A stretch of 64,000 bases of DNA from Magnetococcales bacterium (GTDB taxonomy: Bacteria > Pseudomonadota > Magnetococcia > Magnetococcales > UBA8363). Under the pieces are notes generated by a model. It saw only the letters and a list, made by a program, of their open reading frames with translations. It was not told where the DNA came from and did no database searches. Positions 22,067 through 32,100 of the stretch are shown here, piece after piece. A program made the translations under genes and the position numbers. How positions within the stretch are numbered: position 1 is the first letter of the stretch; every line of letters begins with the position of its first letter. Location of the stretch: positions 1-64,000 of the forward strand of contig JADGCV010000025.1 of the NCBI GenBank assembly GCA_015228815.1, written 5' to 3'.

Positions 22067-23701
22067 ATGATCATCCATTACCGCACCTTCAAACGATTGC
22101 TCGGCATCATCTGGGTTCTGGCCCGATACCGCATCGAATTTCTGAACGAACGGTTTCTCGTCTATCAATTCATCGCCTGGCTCGTGGGATTCAAGCCGGG
22201 CATCGAAAAAATGCGTCGGGAATTGAGTCCTCCGGCACGGCTGCGATGCGCCCTGGAAGAACTGGGACCCACCTTCATCAAATTTGGCCAGGCCCTCTCC
22301 ACCCGGATGGATGTGTTGCCGGAAGATGTGGGGCTGGAGATGAAAAAACTCCAGGATGATGTCCCGCCCTTTTCGTTTTCCATCGTCACCCAGATCGTCG
22401 AAGCGGATCTGGAAGGGACGTTGTCTCGTTTTTTTGTCGATTTCGATCCGGTTCCCGTCGCCTCCGCCTCCATCGCCCAGGTGCATCATGCCACCACCCA
22501 GGGGGGCCGGGATGTGGCAGTCAAGGTATTGCGTCCCAACGTCGCCGAGCTGGTCGAAACCGACATTCATCTGTTGACCACCCTGGCCAAGCAGATCGAT
22601 AAATATATTCCCGACTGGAAGCGATTTTGTTTGCGTCGCGTGGTGGAAGAGTTCGCAACTTCCATTCGCAATGAAATGAACTTTCAGGTCGAAGGTTCCC
22701 GGGCGCACAAATTCAGGGAAAATTTTCAGCTCGATCAGGAGTTGCGTGTGCCGACGGTCATCTGGGAATTGACGAGCACCCGGGTCTTGACCATGGAATG
22801 GCTCGATGGCATTCCCATCGACGAATTGACCCGTCAATCCCATCCCGATCTTGATCCGACCCAGGTATCGAAAAATTTGATCGTCAGTTTTTTCAAACAG
22901 GTCTTTCGCGACGGTTTTTTTCACGCCGACCTTCATCCGGGAAATATTTTTGTGCTTAAGGATGGGACGGTGGCCATTTTCGATTTTGGCATCGTCGGTC
23001 GCATTTCGGTGCAGGATCGGATTTGGCTTGCGGAATTGTTGCAGGGGTTCATCATTCGCGACTACCGCAAGGTGGCCGAGATTCATCTGGCGGCGGGATT
23101 TGTTCCGCGGCATACCAATATTGATGAATTCGAGGATGCCTGCCGTCAGATTGCCGAGCCTATTTTCGGGCAACCGCTCAAGGATATTTCCATTGCCCGA
23201 TTGTTGGCGCAATTGTTCAAGGTGACCGAGCGGTTCGACATGGCGGTCCAGCCGCATCTTTTATTGTTGCAAAAAACCATGTTGACCCTGGAAGGGGTGG
23301 GGCGCGAGATCAATCCCGAATTGAACATGTGGGTTTTGGCCGAACCCCTGATCCGTGACTGGATGGTGGACAACATGGGTCCGAAGGGGAAGATCCGGTC
23401 GGTTCGCGAGCGGTTTCGCACTTTTTCCACGGCGGCGGTGCAATTGCCGGAACTGGCGATGCGCAGCGTGGAAAAACTTGCCAATGACCAACTGGCCATC
23501 GAGGTGTATGGCGAATCGTTGGAACGGTTGGAACGGCGTTTGTCCACGGGGTTGAAGCGGTTGAGCATGGCGGTGACGGGGGCCGGTTTGTTCATGGGGG
23601 GGGCGATCATGGCGGGTTCCGATCTGCCGATTGCCTGGTTTGGTCCGCCACTCATGCTGGCGGCGTGCTATTTTTTCCTGGCGGTCATGCCCAACCGATG
23701 A
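22067..23701 (+). CDS. ubiB: UbiB family ATPase/kinase-like protein of ubiquinone synthesis
   Basis: 544 residues, as usual for UbiB/ADCK proteins, which have an atypical kinase fold with ATPase activity needed for ubiquinone synthesis. Visible are the KxGQ motif (FIKFGQALSTR, 72-75), the Ala-rich nucleotide loop VASASIAQVH, VAVKVLRP with its lysine, the catalytic-loop region FFHADLHPGN and the IFDFG motif. Two hydrophobic C-terminal segments (about 505-540) anchor it in the inner membrane. It follows ubiJ by 5 bases. A degenerate copy of the terminator-like repeat lies just after the stop. Confidence 0.96.
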   Translation: MIIHYRTFKRLLGIIWVLARYRIEFLNERFLVYQFIAWLVGFKPGIEKMRRELSPPARLRCALEELGPTFIKFGQALSTRMDVLPEDVGLEMKKLQDDVPPFSFSIVTQIVEADLEGTLSRFFVDFDPVPVASASIAQVHHATTQGGRDVAVKVLRPNVAELVETDIHLLTTLAKQIDKYIPDWKRFCLRRVVEEFATSIRNEMNFQVEGSRAHKFRENFQLDQELRVPTVIWELTSTRVLTMEWLDGIPIDELTRQSHPDLDPTQVSKNLIVSFFKQVFRDGFFHADLHPGNIFVLKDGTVAIFDFGIVGRISVQDRIWLAELLQGFIIRDYRKVAEIHLAAGFVPRHTNIDEFEDACRQIAEPIFGQPLKDISIARLLAQLFKVTERFDMAVQPHLLLLQKTMLTLEGVGREINPELNMWVLAEPLIRDWMVDNMGPKGKIRSVRERFRTFSTAAVQLPELAMRSVEKLANDQLAIEVYGESLERLERRLSTGLKRLSMAVTGAGLFMGGAIMAGSDLPIAWFGPPLMLAACYFFLAVMPNR

Positions 23702-23942
23702 GAACATGATGCCCTTCGGGAAAAAATAAAAACCCTGGGAAAAATCCCTGGAGACTTTTTTTCTTAAAAAGGTTGCTTTTCCGATACGTAAACAGAGGAT
23801 TCTTCCTCTTCGATCGCCGGCTCATCTTGGCCTTTGGGTTTTTCTTTCCGTTCGGCTTTCGATTGTGCAAATCGCCGCTTTCCTGATCCGCTTCGATGAG
23901 ATCCTGGGACGAATCATTAACGGAAAAAGAGTTCACAATCAT
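23685..23942 (-). CDS. Possible small basic protein, coupled to the upstream gene
   Basis: 85-codon frame whose ATG overlaps the stop of the upstream small gene in an ATGA (23939-23942), which is the main reason to list it. The translation is Lys/Arg-rich (NRKPNGKKNPKAKMSRRSKRKNP cut short here to its basic character) and its last third is encoded by the terminator-like repeat and runs 17 bases into the 3' end of ubiB, which argues against a conserved protein. No family recognised. It may be a decayed gene. Confidence 0.28.
   Translation of the reverse strand: MIVNSFSVNDSSQDLIEADQESGDLHNRKPNGKKNPKAKMSRRSKRKNPLFTYRKSNLFKKKSLQGFFPGFLFFPEGHHVLIGWA
23729..23770 (+). repeat. Dispersed terminator-like repeat, copy D (degenerate)
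   Basis: AACCCTGGGAAAAATCCCTGGAGA followed by a nine-base T-rich run lies 28 bases after the ubiB stop (quoted here as the stem CCTGGG and ATCCCTGG). The stem is weaker than in other copies, but place and T-tract suit an intrinsic terminator for the ubiE-ubiJ-ubiB transcript. Confidence 0.55.
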
Positions 23943-24337
23943 GTTCTTCTTGAAGGTTCCAACGGAAGAAGATTTTTCCGTTTTTGGTTCAGGTCTCTTC
24001 GGGATTCCTGGAGGTCCTTCACAACAGATCTACCTGCCACACGAGCAGCTGCCTGCATCACCTTCCTGCCATCCTGGTAAATCCGCGAACCATCCTGCGA
24101 CAACGCAGCGATTGCCATCTTTATCGATGCGTCATGCAGCGTGTTGCGCATGGAGGCGGCATACAGCGTGTCGCACTGCGGAAGTGTGTTCTCCACATCG
24201 GAAAAAACCAGCCCGCCCTTTTTGAAGGATGGCACTTTGATCGTGACTGAGCCGTCCTTTCGATGCTCTACCCGTTCCCTTGTTTCGGGAGCCAGGTTCA
24301 GGATGCTGCTCATTCCCTCAAGAAAAGCCCGATTCAT
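23939..24337 (-). CDS. Small uncharacterised cytoplasmic protein
   Basis: The ATG at 24337 is preceded by GAGGTGAC and gives 132 residues starting MNRAFLEGMSSILNLAPE. The N-terminal third (ETRERVEHRKDGSVTIKV) looks like a short beta segment; the rest is helical and Arg/Lys-rich toward the end (SVVKDLQESRRDLNQKRKN). No signal or membrane segment, and no family recognised. It lies downstream of the HlyD-type adaptor genes on the same strand, but 125 bases separate them, so membership in that operon is not shown. Confidence 0.6.
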   Translation of the reverse strand: MNRAFLEGMSSILNLAPETRERVEHRKDGSVTIKVPSFKKGGLVFSDVENTLPQCDTLYAASMRNTLHDASIKMAIAALSQDGSRIYQDGRKVMQAAARVAGRSVVKDLQESRRDLNQKRKNLLPLEPSRRT

Positions 24338-24462
24338 GACTGTCACCTCAAAAAATTCGTCCCTCCGCGGCAAGCCGCAATGCATATCAGGATACCACTT
24401 GGACCCAATAAAATCACTGGGGTTCCCGCATCATCCTTTGCAAATGCAGTGCCTGGATTATT

Positions 24463-25851
24463 CTACCATCCCGTCTTCTGACGCAGGAAGGCCAGGGGGC
24501 GGCGCAACAGATAATACCACAGCCGCACCCGCGCCCCCTCGATCCGTGCGGCGCCCCGCAATCCCAACCGCACCCCGTCCACCTCCCCCTCGAATCGGGC
24601 GCGAAAACGAAATCCCAACAACCCTTCCGGAGAAGGACGCGCTTCGAAATCGGCCATCACAAGTCGGGCCGCCAATGGTTGATGCGGATGAATGTTCAAG
24701 AACATCCCAACCCTTGTCCCCCGTTCCAGGGCGATGGCATCGGCAACGGGAATCCACCCCTCCACTTCCACCTTTCCCGGATCGGCCAGAACCATCACCG
24801 ATTCACCTACCCGGACCGGTCGTCCCAGCCATTGGTTGGGATCGTTGAAGACGGCCACCCCGTCACGCAAGGCACGGACTTCGACCAGGGCCAATTGTCC
24901 CGCCGCAAACCGAACCTCCGCCTCCTTCATCGCCACCGCAGCCTCCAATAAAGCGACTTCGAAACGGCTCCGATCATCATGAAAACCTTTTCGTCGCGCA
25001 TTTTCCAGATTGGCCGCTTCCACCTCCAATCCTTTCAGGGCAATTGCATGACGGTTTTCAAGTTCCGTGTCCTCAAGGCGAAAAAGTGAAGTTCCCTCGC
25101 GGACTTCCTGATTGGGCTGGACGAAAATGCGCGCCACGACGCCATCCAGGGGTGCGTTCATGGCCACCGGATCGATCGGGACGATCCGCGCCGGGGCCAG
25201 GACCGTCAGGTGGACCGGAATGAAAGCAAACACCGTCACGACCGTCAACGTCAGGAAAACGGCCCCTCCCGGCTTCAAACGTCGCAACCAACGTCCGGGA
25301 TGAAGAAGACATCGCCCGACGACAAACCGTTCCCAGGTCTCCCCGAAACTGCCCCCCAGATGCCCGAGGAGCCACAATTGACGTGGGGAAAGCGGTGTGT
25401 CGCAAAACCAGATGATTCCCGCCATGGGGGGACCGGAAGGAGAAACCAGGAACACCCAATACCCATGGGGCGGCAACCATTGTTCCCACAAAAAACGCTG
25501 CGCCGCCGAAAGACGGGTGGTATCGATGCGTTGCGGCTGGAAAAGAGGTTCCTCGAAGGTCCATTGGTGCAACAGGGCGGTCAGCCATGAAAGAAACGGT
25601 CCCTGCGGGTCGGGATCGACAACATGCGACGCCCCCTGGACCCGCCAGCGCTTTCCCGCGAAACGCCCGAACAAAACCGCCATCCGAAAGGAAAACAGGT
25701 TCCGGGTTTCGTCGAGCATGATGCGAACCGCCACCTCCCGGGTCGGCGCTTTTCTCAAGGAATGTTCCAGGCCGAGCAATGACTCCAACCATGCCGCTTC
25801 GTCGGCTCCGGTTCCGGGATGGAGCGAACGACGATCATCGACCATGGGCAT
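24463..25851 (-). CDS. HlyD-family adaptor with N-terminal cytoplasmic domain
   Basis: 462 residues. The first 190 residues are soluble, with a GAF-like appearance (LFSFRMAVLFGRFAGKRW, HGYWVFLVSPSGPPMAGIIWF). One membrane segment follows at about 203-225 (AVFLTLTVVTVFAFIPVHL), then the periplasmic HlyD part: a lipoyl-like half (PLDGVVARIFVQPNQEVREG), a helical hairpin (LEVEAANLENARRKG to FAAGQLALVEVRAL), the second lipoyl half (DGVAVFNDPNQWLGRPV) and beta-barrel domains. Such adaptors bridge inner-membrane pumps and TolC. It overlaps the preceding adaptor gene by 11-17 bases. A GAF-like domain on an adaptor suggests sensing or docking in the cytoplasm; that is inference. Confidence 0.82.
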   Translation of the reverse strand: MPMVDDRRSLHPGTGADEAAWLESLLGLEHSLRKAPTREVAVRIMLDETRNLFSFRMAVLFGRFAGKRWRVQGASHVVDPDPQGPFLSWLTALLHQWTFEEPLFQPQRIDTTRLSAAQRFLWEQWLPPHGYWVFLVSPSGPPMAGIIWFCDTPLSPRQLWLLGHLGGSFGETWERFVVGRCLLHPGRWLRRLKPGGAVFLTLTVVTVFAFIPVHLTVLAPARIVPIDPVAMNAPLDGVVARIFVQPNQEVREGTSLFRLEDTELENRHAIALKGLEVEAANLENARRKGFHDDRSRFEVALLEAAVAMKEAEVRFAAGQLALVEVRALRDGVAVFNDPNQWLGRPVRVGESVMVLADPGKVEVEGWIPVADAIALERGTRVGMFLNIHPHQPLAARLVMADFEARPSPEGLLGFRFRARFEGEVDGVRLGLRGAARIEGARVRLWYYLLRRPLAFLRQKTGW

Positions 25852-26692
25852 CGACTTCTGGAGATGTCGGTCCCGGAAAAAAGGCCATGCCGCTCATTCC
25901 CGCCAGAAGTTCGGGGAAAACCCCCTTGATCGAACCCCAGACCCCCAGGGTTTGACTGGCCGGATCGACACGCGCCCCAATGGCGGTCACCCGTGCCGGA
26001 TAACCCGGTCCCCCCTCCTTGAGACGAAATTCAAACGGAATGTCGGGCCGGAGCCATGAAGACCAGGCCCACGGGACATACATGGAGATTCCGAGGGGAC
26101 CAAGGGCGATGATGTCGAGAAGCGGCGCTCCCGCGGCGACGCCATCGAAGGGCTGGACATGCCGTTTGCCGACCCGACCGTCGAACGGGGCGTGAAGATC
26201 GCATTGCCGCACCAGAACCTGGGCCATGCCGACATCGGCGCGCGATTTTTGCACCATCGCCTCGGACAAGGCCAGTTCCATTTGGCTGGCGCTATCGAGT
26301 TCCGCCATGCGGCGGTTGACCGCATGTTTTTTTTCCGCAATGTGCAGATCGGCCTGGTCCTTGGCCAATTGCGCCTTGGGCATCGCGCAGTCGAAAACCA
26401 CCAGAAGATCCCCTTTCGAAAACGAACCTCCCTCCCGGACATGGATCACCTCGATCCGCCCCGCCATGCGGCTCGAAAGGGTGGCAAAGGCGGCAGGTTC
26501 CAGCATGGCCCGCTGCACACCGGATTCAGACTGGGCCGACGTTGGGAAAAAAATTCCCGAAAAGAAAATCAAGGACACCCAGGCATGACGACCTGAAGAA
26601 AAACAGCGACGATCCGTCCGTAAAGAGGTCTTTCCCCCCCGGCGGGATGTGTGACAAAATCCAAGGATTTTCAAGGATGACCTCTTGTTCAA
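25835..26692 (-). CDS. Periplasmic adaptor (RND/HlyD membrane-fusion family)
   Basis: Short membrane-fusion protein of roughly 245-285 residues. A hydrophobic signal-like stretch (VSLIFFSGIFFPTSAQS) is followed by a lipoyl half (RMAGRIEVIHVREGGSFSKG), a helical hairpin (AKDQADLHIAEKKHAVNRR to EAMVQKSRADVGMAQVLV) and the second half (CDLHAPFDGRVGKRHV), then a beta-barrel domain. The start is uncertain: a TTG at 26692 overlaps the stop of the FlgO-like gene, while a GTG at 26578 would put the signal sequence at the N-terminus. It is cotranscribed with the second adaptor, with which its end overlaps. Confidence 0.8.
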   Translation of the reverse strand: MNKRSSLKILGFCHTSRRGGKTSLRTDRRCFSSGRHAWVSLIFFSGIFFPTSAQSESGVQRAMLEPAAFATLSSRMAGRIEVIHVREGGSFSKGDLLVVFDCAMPKAQLAKDQADLHIAEKKHAVNRRMAELDSASQMELALSEAMVQKSRADVGMAQVLVRQCDLHAPFDGRVGKRHVQPFDGVAAGAPLLDIIALGPLGISMYVPWAWSSWLRPDIPFEFRLKEGGPGYPARVTAIGARVDPASQTLGVWGSIKGVFPELLAGMSGMAFFPGPTSPEVDAHGR

Positions 26693-27273
26693 TATTCCGG
26701 ACGTTGCCAATCATCATAACGCCCCTTGACGGAGCGTTCGACGAGATGACTTCTGGGAATGGCAAAATCATGTGCCGCAAGGACATGTCCGTCACTACGG
26801 ACGATTTTCGCGGTGACATAGACATGATCCTGCACGACCGAATAGGTCCCCACCAACAGGGCCTGGGCATTCTGTTCGCGGCTGATGTGTTTCAGGGAGC
26901 GTGACAGGGCAAATTCTCCGGAAGTCGAATGGATGTACAATTGTTCCCGCAATTTAAGTTCGATGAAGGCAAACCCCTTCTGCGTTAAACGCGAAGCGAT
27001 CTGCTCGGCGATCAACCGGCCAAAAGTCGAGGTTTTATCAAGATTGTCCAGTTCGACGAAACTGGCCACCAGCAACGGTTTGTCGCTCTGAAGGGGATTG
27101 AGTTTTTGATCGATTCCCTGACCCAGGTTGTCTACCAGACGGTCCGCCGCCGGATGGGTGAATTCGATAAGGGAGGGTTTGTAACTTTCGGTGACGCATC
27201 CCGAGAGAAATCCGACCATCATCAGTGTCAGAAACCATCGAAAAGATGCCAGTAAACCCATTGAAAGAGTCAT
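26689..27273 (-). CDS. FlgO-domain lipoprotein
   Basis: 194 residues from the ATG at 27273, which overlaps the stop of the TolC-like gene (ATGA). A lipoprotein signal is visible: LTLMMVGFLSGC, with the lipidated Cys in SGCVTES. The mature part matches the FlgO domain (LLVASFVELDNLDKTSTFGRLIAEQIASRL, here its core FVELDNLDKTSTFGRLIAEQ), first named from a Vibrio outer-membrane flagellar protein. No flagellar genes are nearby; its place between a TolC-like channel and two adaptors suggests an outer-membrane or periplasmic part of that assembly. Confidence 0.82.
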   Translation of the reverse strand: MTLSMGLLASFRWFLTLMMVGFLSGCVTESYKPSLIEFTHPAADRLVDNLGQGIDQKLNPLQSDKPLLVASFVELDNLDKTSTFGRLIAEQIASRLTQKGFAFIELKLREQLYIHSTSGEFALSRSLKHISREQNAQALLVGTYSVVQDHVYVTAKIVRSDGHVLAAHDFAIPRSHLVERSVKGRYDDWQRPEY

Positions 27274-29036
27274 TGATCGACAAGAATCCATTTTTTTGTC
27301 CCCTCTGAAGAGTTCGAGGCGGCGGGTGACGCGAAGCCCCTGACGGTTTTGCCGGAGGCGTCCGCAGCGGATGGAGCGGGAATATTGGGGTTCGTGTCTT
27401 GATCCCCCACCAGCGGCCAGCGGCGTGGACTCAGAGGACGCGGTGGCGGTGCGGAACGTCCAAACCAGGGCATGATGGCGTCAAACCGGTCTGTGCCCGT
27501 GGCGGGAGGAGTCCATTCGAGGGGTCGATCGGGATGGCGTTCCTCATGAACAAACCGGGCCAGGGCGCGCAGATCCCCCCCATGCACCACTTCGGGAGGG
27601 GGAAGTTGTTCGAGTCCGACCGAATGAAGAATCATGCCGTAGGCGTTTTGCAGTTCGGCGTAGGAACGGTCCCGTTGAATGGCCGCCACCAACCCTTCGA
27701 CCTGCCGCCGTTCCAGGGCAAGGGAGGCCCCGCCCCGAACTGATTTGGCTGCCGATTCACGCAGCGTCTGCCGTTTTTTCAGGGCATACAATTCATCGGC
27801 AAGGGCGAAATCGCTTTTGGCCTGTTGGAAATCCTGAACCGCCAGATTGACCTGTGTCAAAATTGTCATGGCCATCGCCAGACGGCGGGCCATGGCCAAT
27901 TGTTCGCCGATCCGGGCCGTCTGGAAACGTTCCGGAGCGGCGAACAGATCGTTGAGGCTGTAACTGAGTTCCCAGGCGACCTCGCCCCATCCCGAATGCC
28001 TGAGATAGCGGTTGTCATCGGCGCGGCCTGCGAGGGTGGTTTCCAGTCCGGGAAGGATCTTGAGCAATGCCACCCGGGTTTCCATGGCGCTGATCCGCTG
28101 TCGATAATCCTCTTCGAGCAGTTCCGGACGGCTGACCATGGCCAGCTCTTCCAACTGCCCGGTTGAAAAACCAACTTCGGGGACCTCAAGATGGTCCCGA
28201 ACCGAAAGATCCAGCAGCCAGGGGGTCCCCGGACGAATGTTCATGAGCGAGGCCAGACGTGTCTTGGCCTGAAGCAACTGTTTTTGCAGTTCCACCATGA
28301 ACTGGATCTGCCGCAGCAATTCTTCCTGATCGTCCATTGTTTCATCGGAAGATCGCAACCGTTCCCGTTCCAGCCGTCGTGATTTTTCGAGCGCCAGTCG
28401 CGCCGTTTGCAGCCCCGATTCCACTTCCGGAAGGAGCGCTTCGGCGCTGAGAGCCTGCCAAAAGGCAAAGCGAACGTCGCGAACGATGTCGAGGGCCACC
28501 TTGCGCTGCCGTTGCGCCGCGATCAGCAGGTCGTCCGCCTGCTGGTGGGCATGGATGTAACTGACGCCGAAATCGAGCAGATTCCAGACCAGGGTCGCAT
28601 CGCCCGAGGTGTAGATTTTTTCCAGGGAGGTGGAAAAACCGCTGGCCGTGGTCCCACCCTCGATGGGATCGCTGAAACTGGCAGCATCCCGGGTCCGCTC
28701 ATGGCGGGTCAACGAGCCGCCGATCACGGGCAAAAGTTGTTGCAATGCCAGATTCAGCCGGCCATGCGCCAGGGCGGCCTCGACCATTTTGACCCGTTGT
28801 TCCAGATTATGGTTCAAGGCCATCTTCAAGGCATGTTCCAGGGTGACGGGTTGTCCGGGCCGGGGGGCCTCGATCTGCAATTGTTCCTGATCATGCAGCG
28901 CCCGATCGGCGATGGCCTGTGCCGGCAAGGGAGATGGTTGTACCGAACAGGCGTTGATCAGCAGCGACACCCATCCAAGAACCAAAAGACGCGGCAGGTG
29001 AAGTGATGATGTCGGGTGTCTGTCGAAAGCGATCAC
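27270..29036 (-). CDS. TolC-family outer-membrane channel protein
   Basis: About 588 residues from a GTG at 29036 preceded by GGAGATCGAGG; an ATG 60 bases upstream (29096) is possible but lacks a ribosome site. A lipoprotein-type signal (LLVLGWVSLLINACS) is followed by an Ala/Gln/Leu-rich helical body with two related halves, as in TolC (VTLEHALKMALNHNLEQRV; LAMAMTILTQVNLAVQDFQQA). The C-terminal 120 residues are Pro-rich (PWFGRSAPPPRPLSPRRWPL), an unusual tail that could lie in the periplasm. Cluster position ahead of the FlgO-like and adaptor genes supports a trans-envelope conduit. Confidence 0.83.
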   Translation of the reverse strand: MIAFDRHPTSSLHLPRLLVLGWVSLLINACSVQPSPLPAQAIADRALHDQEQLQIEAPRPGQPVTLEHALKMALNHNLEQRVKMVEAALAHGRLNLALQQLLPVIGGSLTRHERTRDAASFSDPIEGGTTASGFSTSLEKIYTSGDATLVWNLLDFGVSYIHAHQQADDLLIAAQRQRKVALDIVRDVRFAFWQALSAEALLPEVESGLQTARLALEKSRRLERERLRSSDETMDDQEELLRQIQFMVELQKQLLQAKTRLASLMNIRPGTPWLLDLSVRDHLEVPEVGFSTGQLEELAMVSRPELLEEDYRQRISAMETRVALLKILPGLETTLAGRADDNRYLRHSGWGEVAWELSYSLNDLFAAPERFQTARIGEQLAMARRLAMAMTILTQVNLAVQDFQQAKSDFALADELYALKKRQTLRESAAKSVRGGASLALERRQVEGLVAAIQRDRSYAELQNAYGMILHSVGLEQLPPPEVVHGGDLRALARFVHEERHPDRPLEWTPPATGTDRFDAIMPWFGRSAPPPRPLSPRRWPLVGDQDTNPNIPAPSAADASGKTVRGFASPAASNSSEGTKKWILVDQ

Positions 29037-29114
29037 GGTACCTCGATCTCCAGAACGGATGCGCTTGAAAGAGTATGGAATGGCAAAAGGTTGCATGCCG
29101 ATCTTTTCAGGATT

Positions 29115-32100
29115 TCATCCCTGAACCGCAATCGTTGCCATCATCGCCGAAATCTGCCGGGAAAACCCGGGACGACCCGAAAGGGGAAGACTTGATCGTT
29201 CCCCGAAAGAGACAGGTTCAGAGGATGGTTCCCGAGTCTCCGTGGCAGATGGAACCGAAGTCTTGGTCGGGTCGAAAAGGTTTTGTTCCAGGGTGTCGCC
29301 TCCTTCTTGCGTTGGTGGTGCGGCGGTGACGGGCGTGGATCCGTTGGCGGGGGGCGCCGCGGACAATGGGATCGAACCTTGATGTTTCGTTTCTTCCAGC
29401 AAGGGATCGAAGGAAAGAATTCTGTTCCATGGCAACCCGCCACTGTCCCGGAAAAATGTCGCAAGGGAGGGGGACGGAAGGTTGATCATGGAAGATTCGT
29501 TTCCAGGAAAAAGGCTTATCGTGGTCCGGGAAGAAATCGCCCCAGGGGCCGGTACTCCTTGAATCCCCGAAAAAGAGAATTCAAGGTTCGTCGGTCGGAC
29601 AATATCCGGGCGATGGGACTGAAGCGCACGGGTCCATTCCCGCCGGGGGGCGGAAACGAGGGTAGACGACACGAGGGACGAGGATTGCGTCGATGTCGGG
29701 GATCCCTTTGTCCCGGAAAGGGTCGTTGTGGAAGGAGGATCCTGAAAACGATCCGGATCGGGCGGAACGGGACCGGGGGTCAGCGGATCCTGAATCCTCC
29801 AGACGATGGTGTGCGACTGTTGGCCGATGGCGGTGGCCCCGCCGATGAATTCCAGGGTGATGCCGCCCTGGCCATTGCGTCCCCAGGTTCCATCCCAGGG
29901 GTGAAAAACGAGGGTGGCATCGGAACGGGAAGACAGGGTGTCGGGAACGAAACGCAGACGGGTCCGACCGTCATCCATCAACAGGGTCGCCGCCGATTCC
30001 ATCCAGGAATCCGCATCGGACGCATGGGCCAACTCCGACCAGTTGGCCCCGTTGTCGGTGGAAAATTGCCACGAACCGTTTCCTCCGGTCCGGGTGATTG
30101 CGATGCCCCGGTCGTCATCGGAATTGACGTCGATCAATCCTCCTCGCAAAACATCGGCGATGGTCAATCCCCGCTCCAGCTCCCCCGTGCCGATGATGTG
30201 TTCGGAGGGGATGCGTTCCAGGTCAAGGCGGGGAGAAATGTTGACCTCGGTCAAAAAAAGATGATGCACGACCGTTGCCACCAAGGCATCATCGACCAGA
30301 TTGCCGCCGGTCGAGACGTGGGAAACCAGATGTCCGTCGCCGCTGATGCCGGGACGCATCATTTCCGCCCCATTGGAACCCGCTCCCGAGGCATTCCGGG
30401 AAAGACGCACCGTCTGACCGGTTTCGACGCTGTGATGAAACAGATCGACGGCCTCATTGCTGTCCACGGTGATGATGCCCGGATTGTCAAGGTCGGTGGC
30501 CTGGGAGAGAAAGACAACGAACCGGCCATCGGCGCTGATGACAGGATCGAAACTGTCCCCGTTGGCGCCGTTGCCCTGGCGATCGAGCGACAGGATGCGA
30601 CAGGGTCCGGTTTGGTCTCGTTGATAAAGAAAAACATCTCCGGCTTCGTTGACATCGTTCTCGGACAGATTGGTGGCGTGGGAGGCAAAGACGATGAGAC
30701 GGCCATCGGCGCTGATGTCGGGAGTGCGGCTGGGGCCATCGGCTGGTGCGGTCCCCTGGAGGCGTTGCGCGGTCGTGCCTCCCTGGGCGGATACGAGAAA
30801 AATGTCCGTGACGCCGTTGTGATCGAGCAAAGCAAGATTGGAAGCATCGGATGCAAATACGACCCATTGACCATCGGCACTGATGGCAGGATCGAAACTG
30901 GCGCCGTTGGCCGATCCAAGGTCCATGGCGACCGAAAGGCGAACGGTCGTTTTCAAGGTTGCGTCGCGCAGGAACAGATCCTGAACCCGGTTGTCGTCGC
31001 CGGCACTCAAATTGGTGGCGCGGGAAATGAAAACGATCCGATCGCCGGCGGCGGAAACATCGGGAGCGAAACTGGCATCGTTGCCTTCGATACCGTCGGA
31101 ACGGACCGAAACCCGGTCGAGACGGTTGTCGGCAAGGGAAAAGCGAAACACATCGGCGCGAAAATTGTTGTCGCCCGATACCAGGTTGGCGGCGGCGGAA
31201 ACAAAAACAACGGTGCTGCCATCGCCGCTGATCACCGGATCGTCGCTCGGGCCATTGGCCTGCCCGGTGGCGGGTGTGGAAATCTTCCGTATTTCACCGG
31301 TTTGGTTGTCGCGCAAAAAGACATCCCTGAAACCGTTGCGATCATCAGCGACCAGATTGGTGGCATCGGAAGAAAAAACCAAAAATCGACCATCATCGCT
31401 CAGTGAAGATTCCTGATTGTCGGCGTTGCCCGGAATCAGGCGGATCGCGGAACTGTCAAACCCCGTGGAAACAAGCTCATTGGCAAGGGTAACCGTGCCA
31501 CCGGGAACGATGGAAGCGGTCCAGCGCGCAATTTCGCTGCTGAAGGGGGTGGTGCCGCCATTGTCCAGGGTATCGACCCCCATCGTTCCCGAGATCATCT
31601 CATCAGTGGCACGCACGTCCCAGGCACGAAATTCAATGCTGGTCTCGCCGATGAATCCGGGGTTGGGGACAAAACGGATCCGATCCTCGGTGGTGGCGGT
31701 CAAGAGCAGGGCCGACTCGGGGGAAACCTCGGTTATTTCACGCCAATGGCTGCCGCCATCGGTCGCATGAAACCACCGGCCATTGGCATCATCGCGGGCA
31801 ACGATGGCCATCCCCTGATACCTTACCTTGTTTTCCGGGTCATTGTCCTCCTCGATGTCGGGATCATCGACACGATTCCCGAGAATGTTGGCGACAAGGT
31901 GTCCCACCTCGGTCAACATGGAAGCGGGATCGGTCTGTTCAAGTTTGGGATCCTTGACGAAATAGCGGTCGGGAAGGAGTACCGCATCGCCCCATGCCTG
32001 CTGGGTCGGAGCAAAATCAAGCCCGGTCCTGGCGGCAATGGCGGAATCCTGTTTCAAGGTCAGGATCAGAGTGGCGTCGCGGTCGTCGGCGTCGGTAACC

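Noticed and set aside
26689-27273. Flagellar gene cluster suggested by the FlgO-like domain
   Set aside because: No other flagellar gene is in the window. The neighbours are a TolC-like channel and adaptors, so the domain is used in another setting.
29283-31406. A 707-codon plus-strand frame opposite the propeller-protein gene
   Set aside because: Repeats in it mirror the propeller repeats on the minus strand. The minus-strand protein has clear domains, so this is a shadow.
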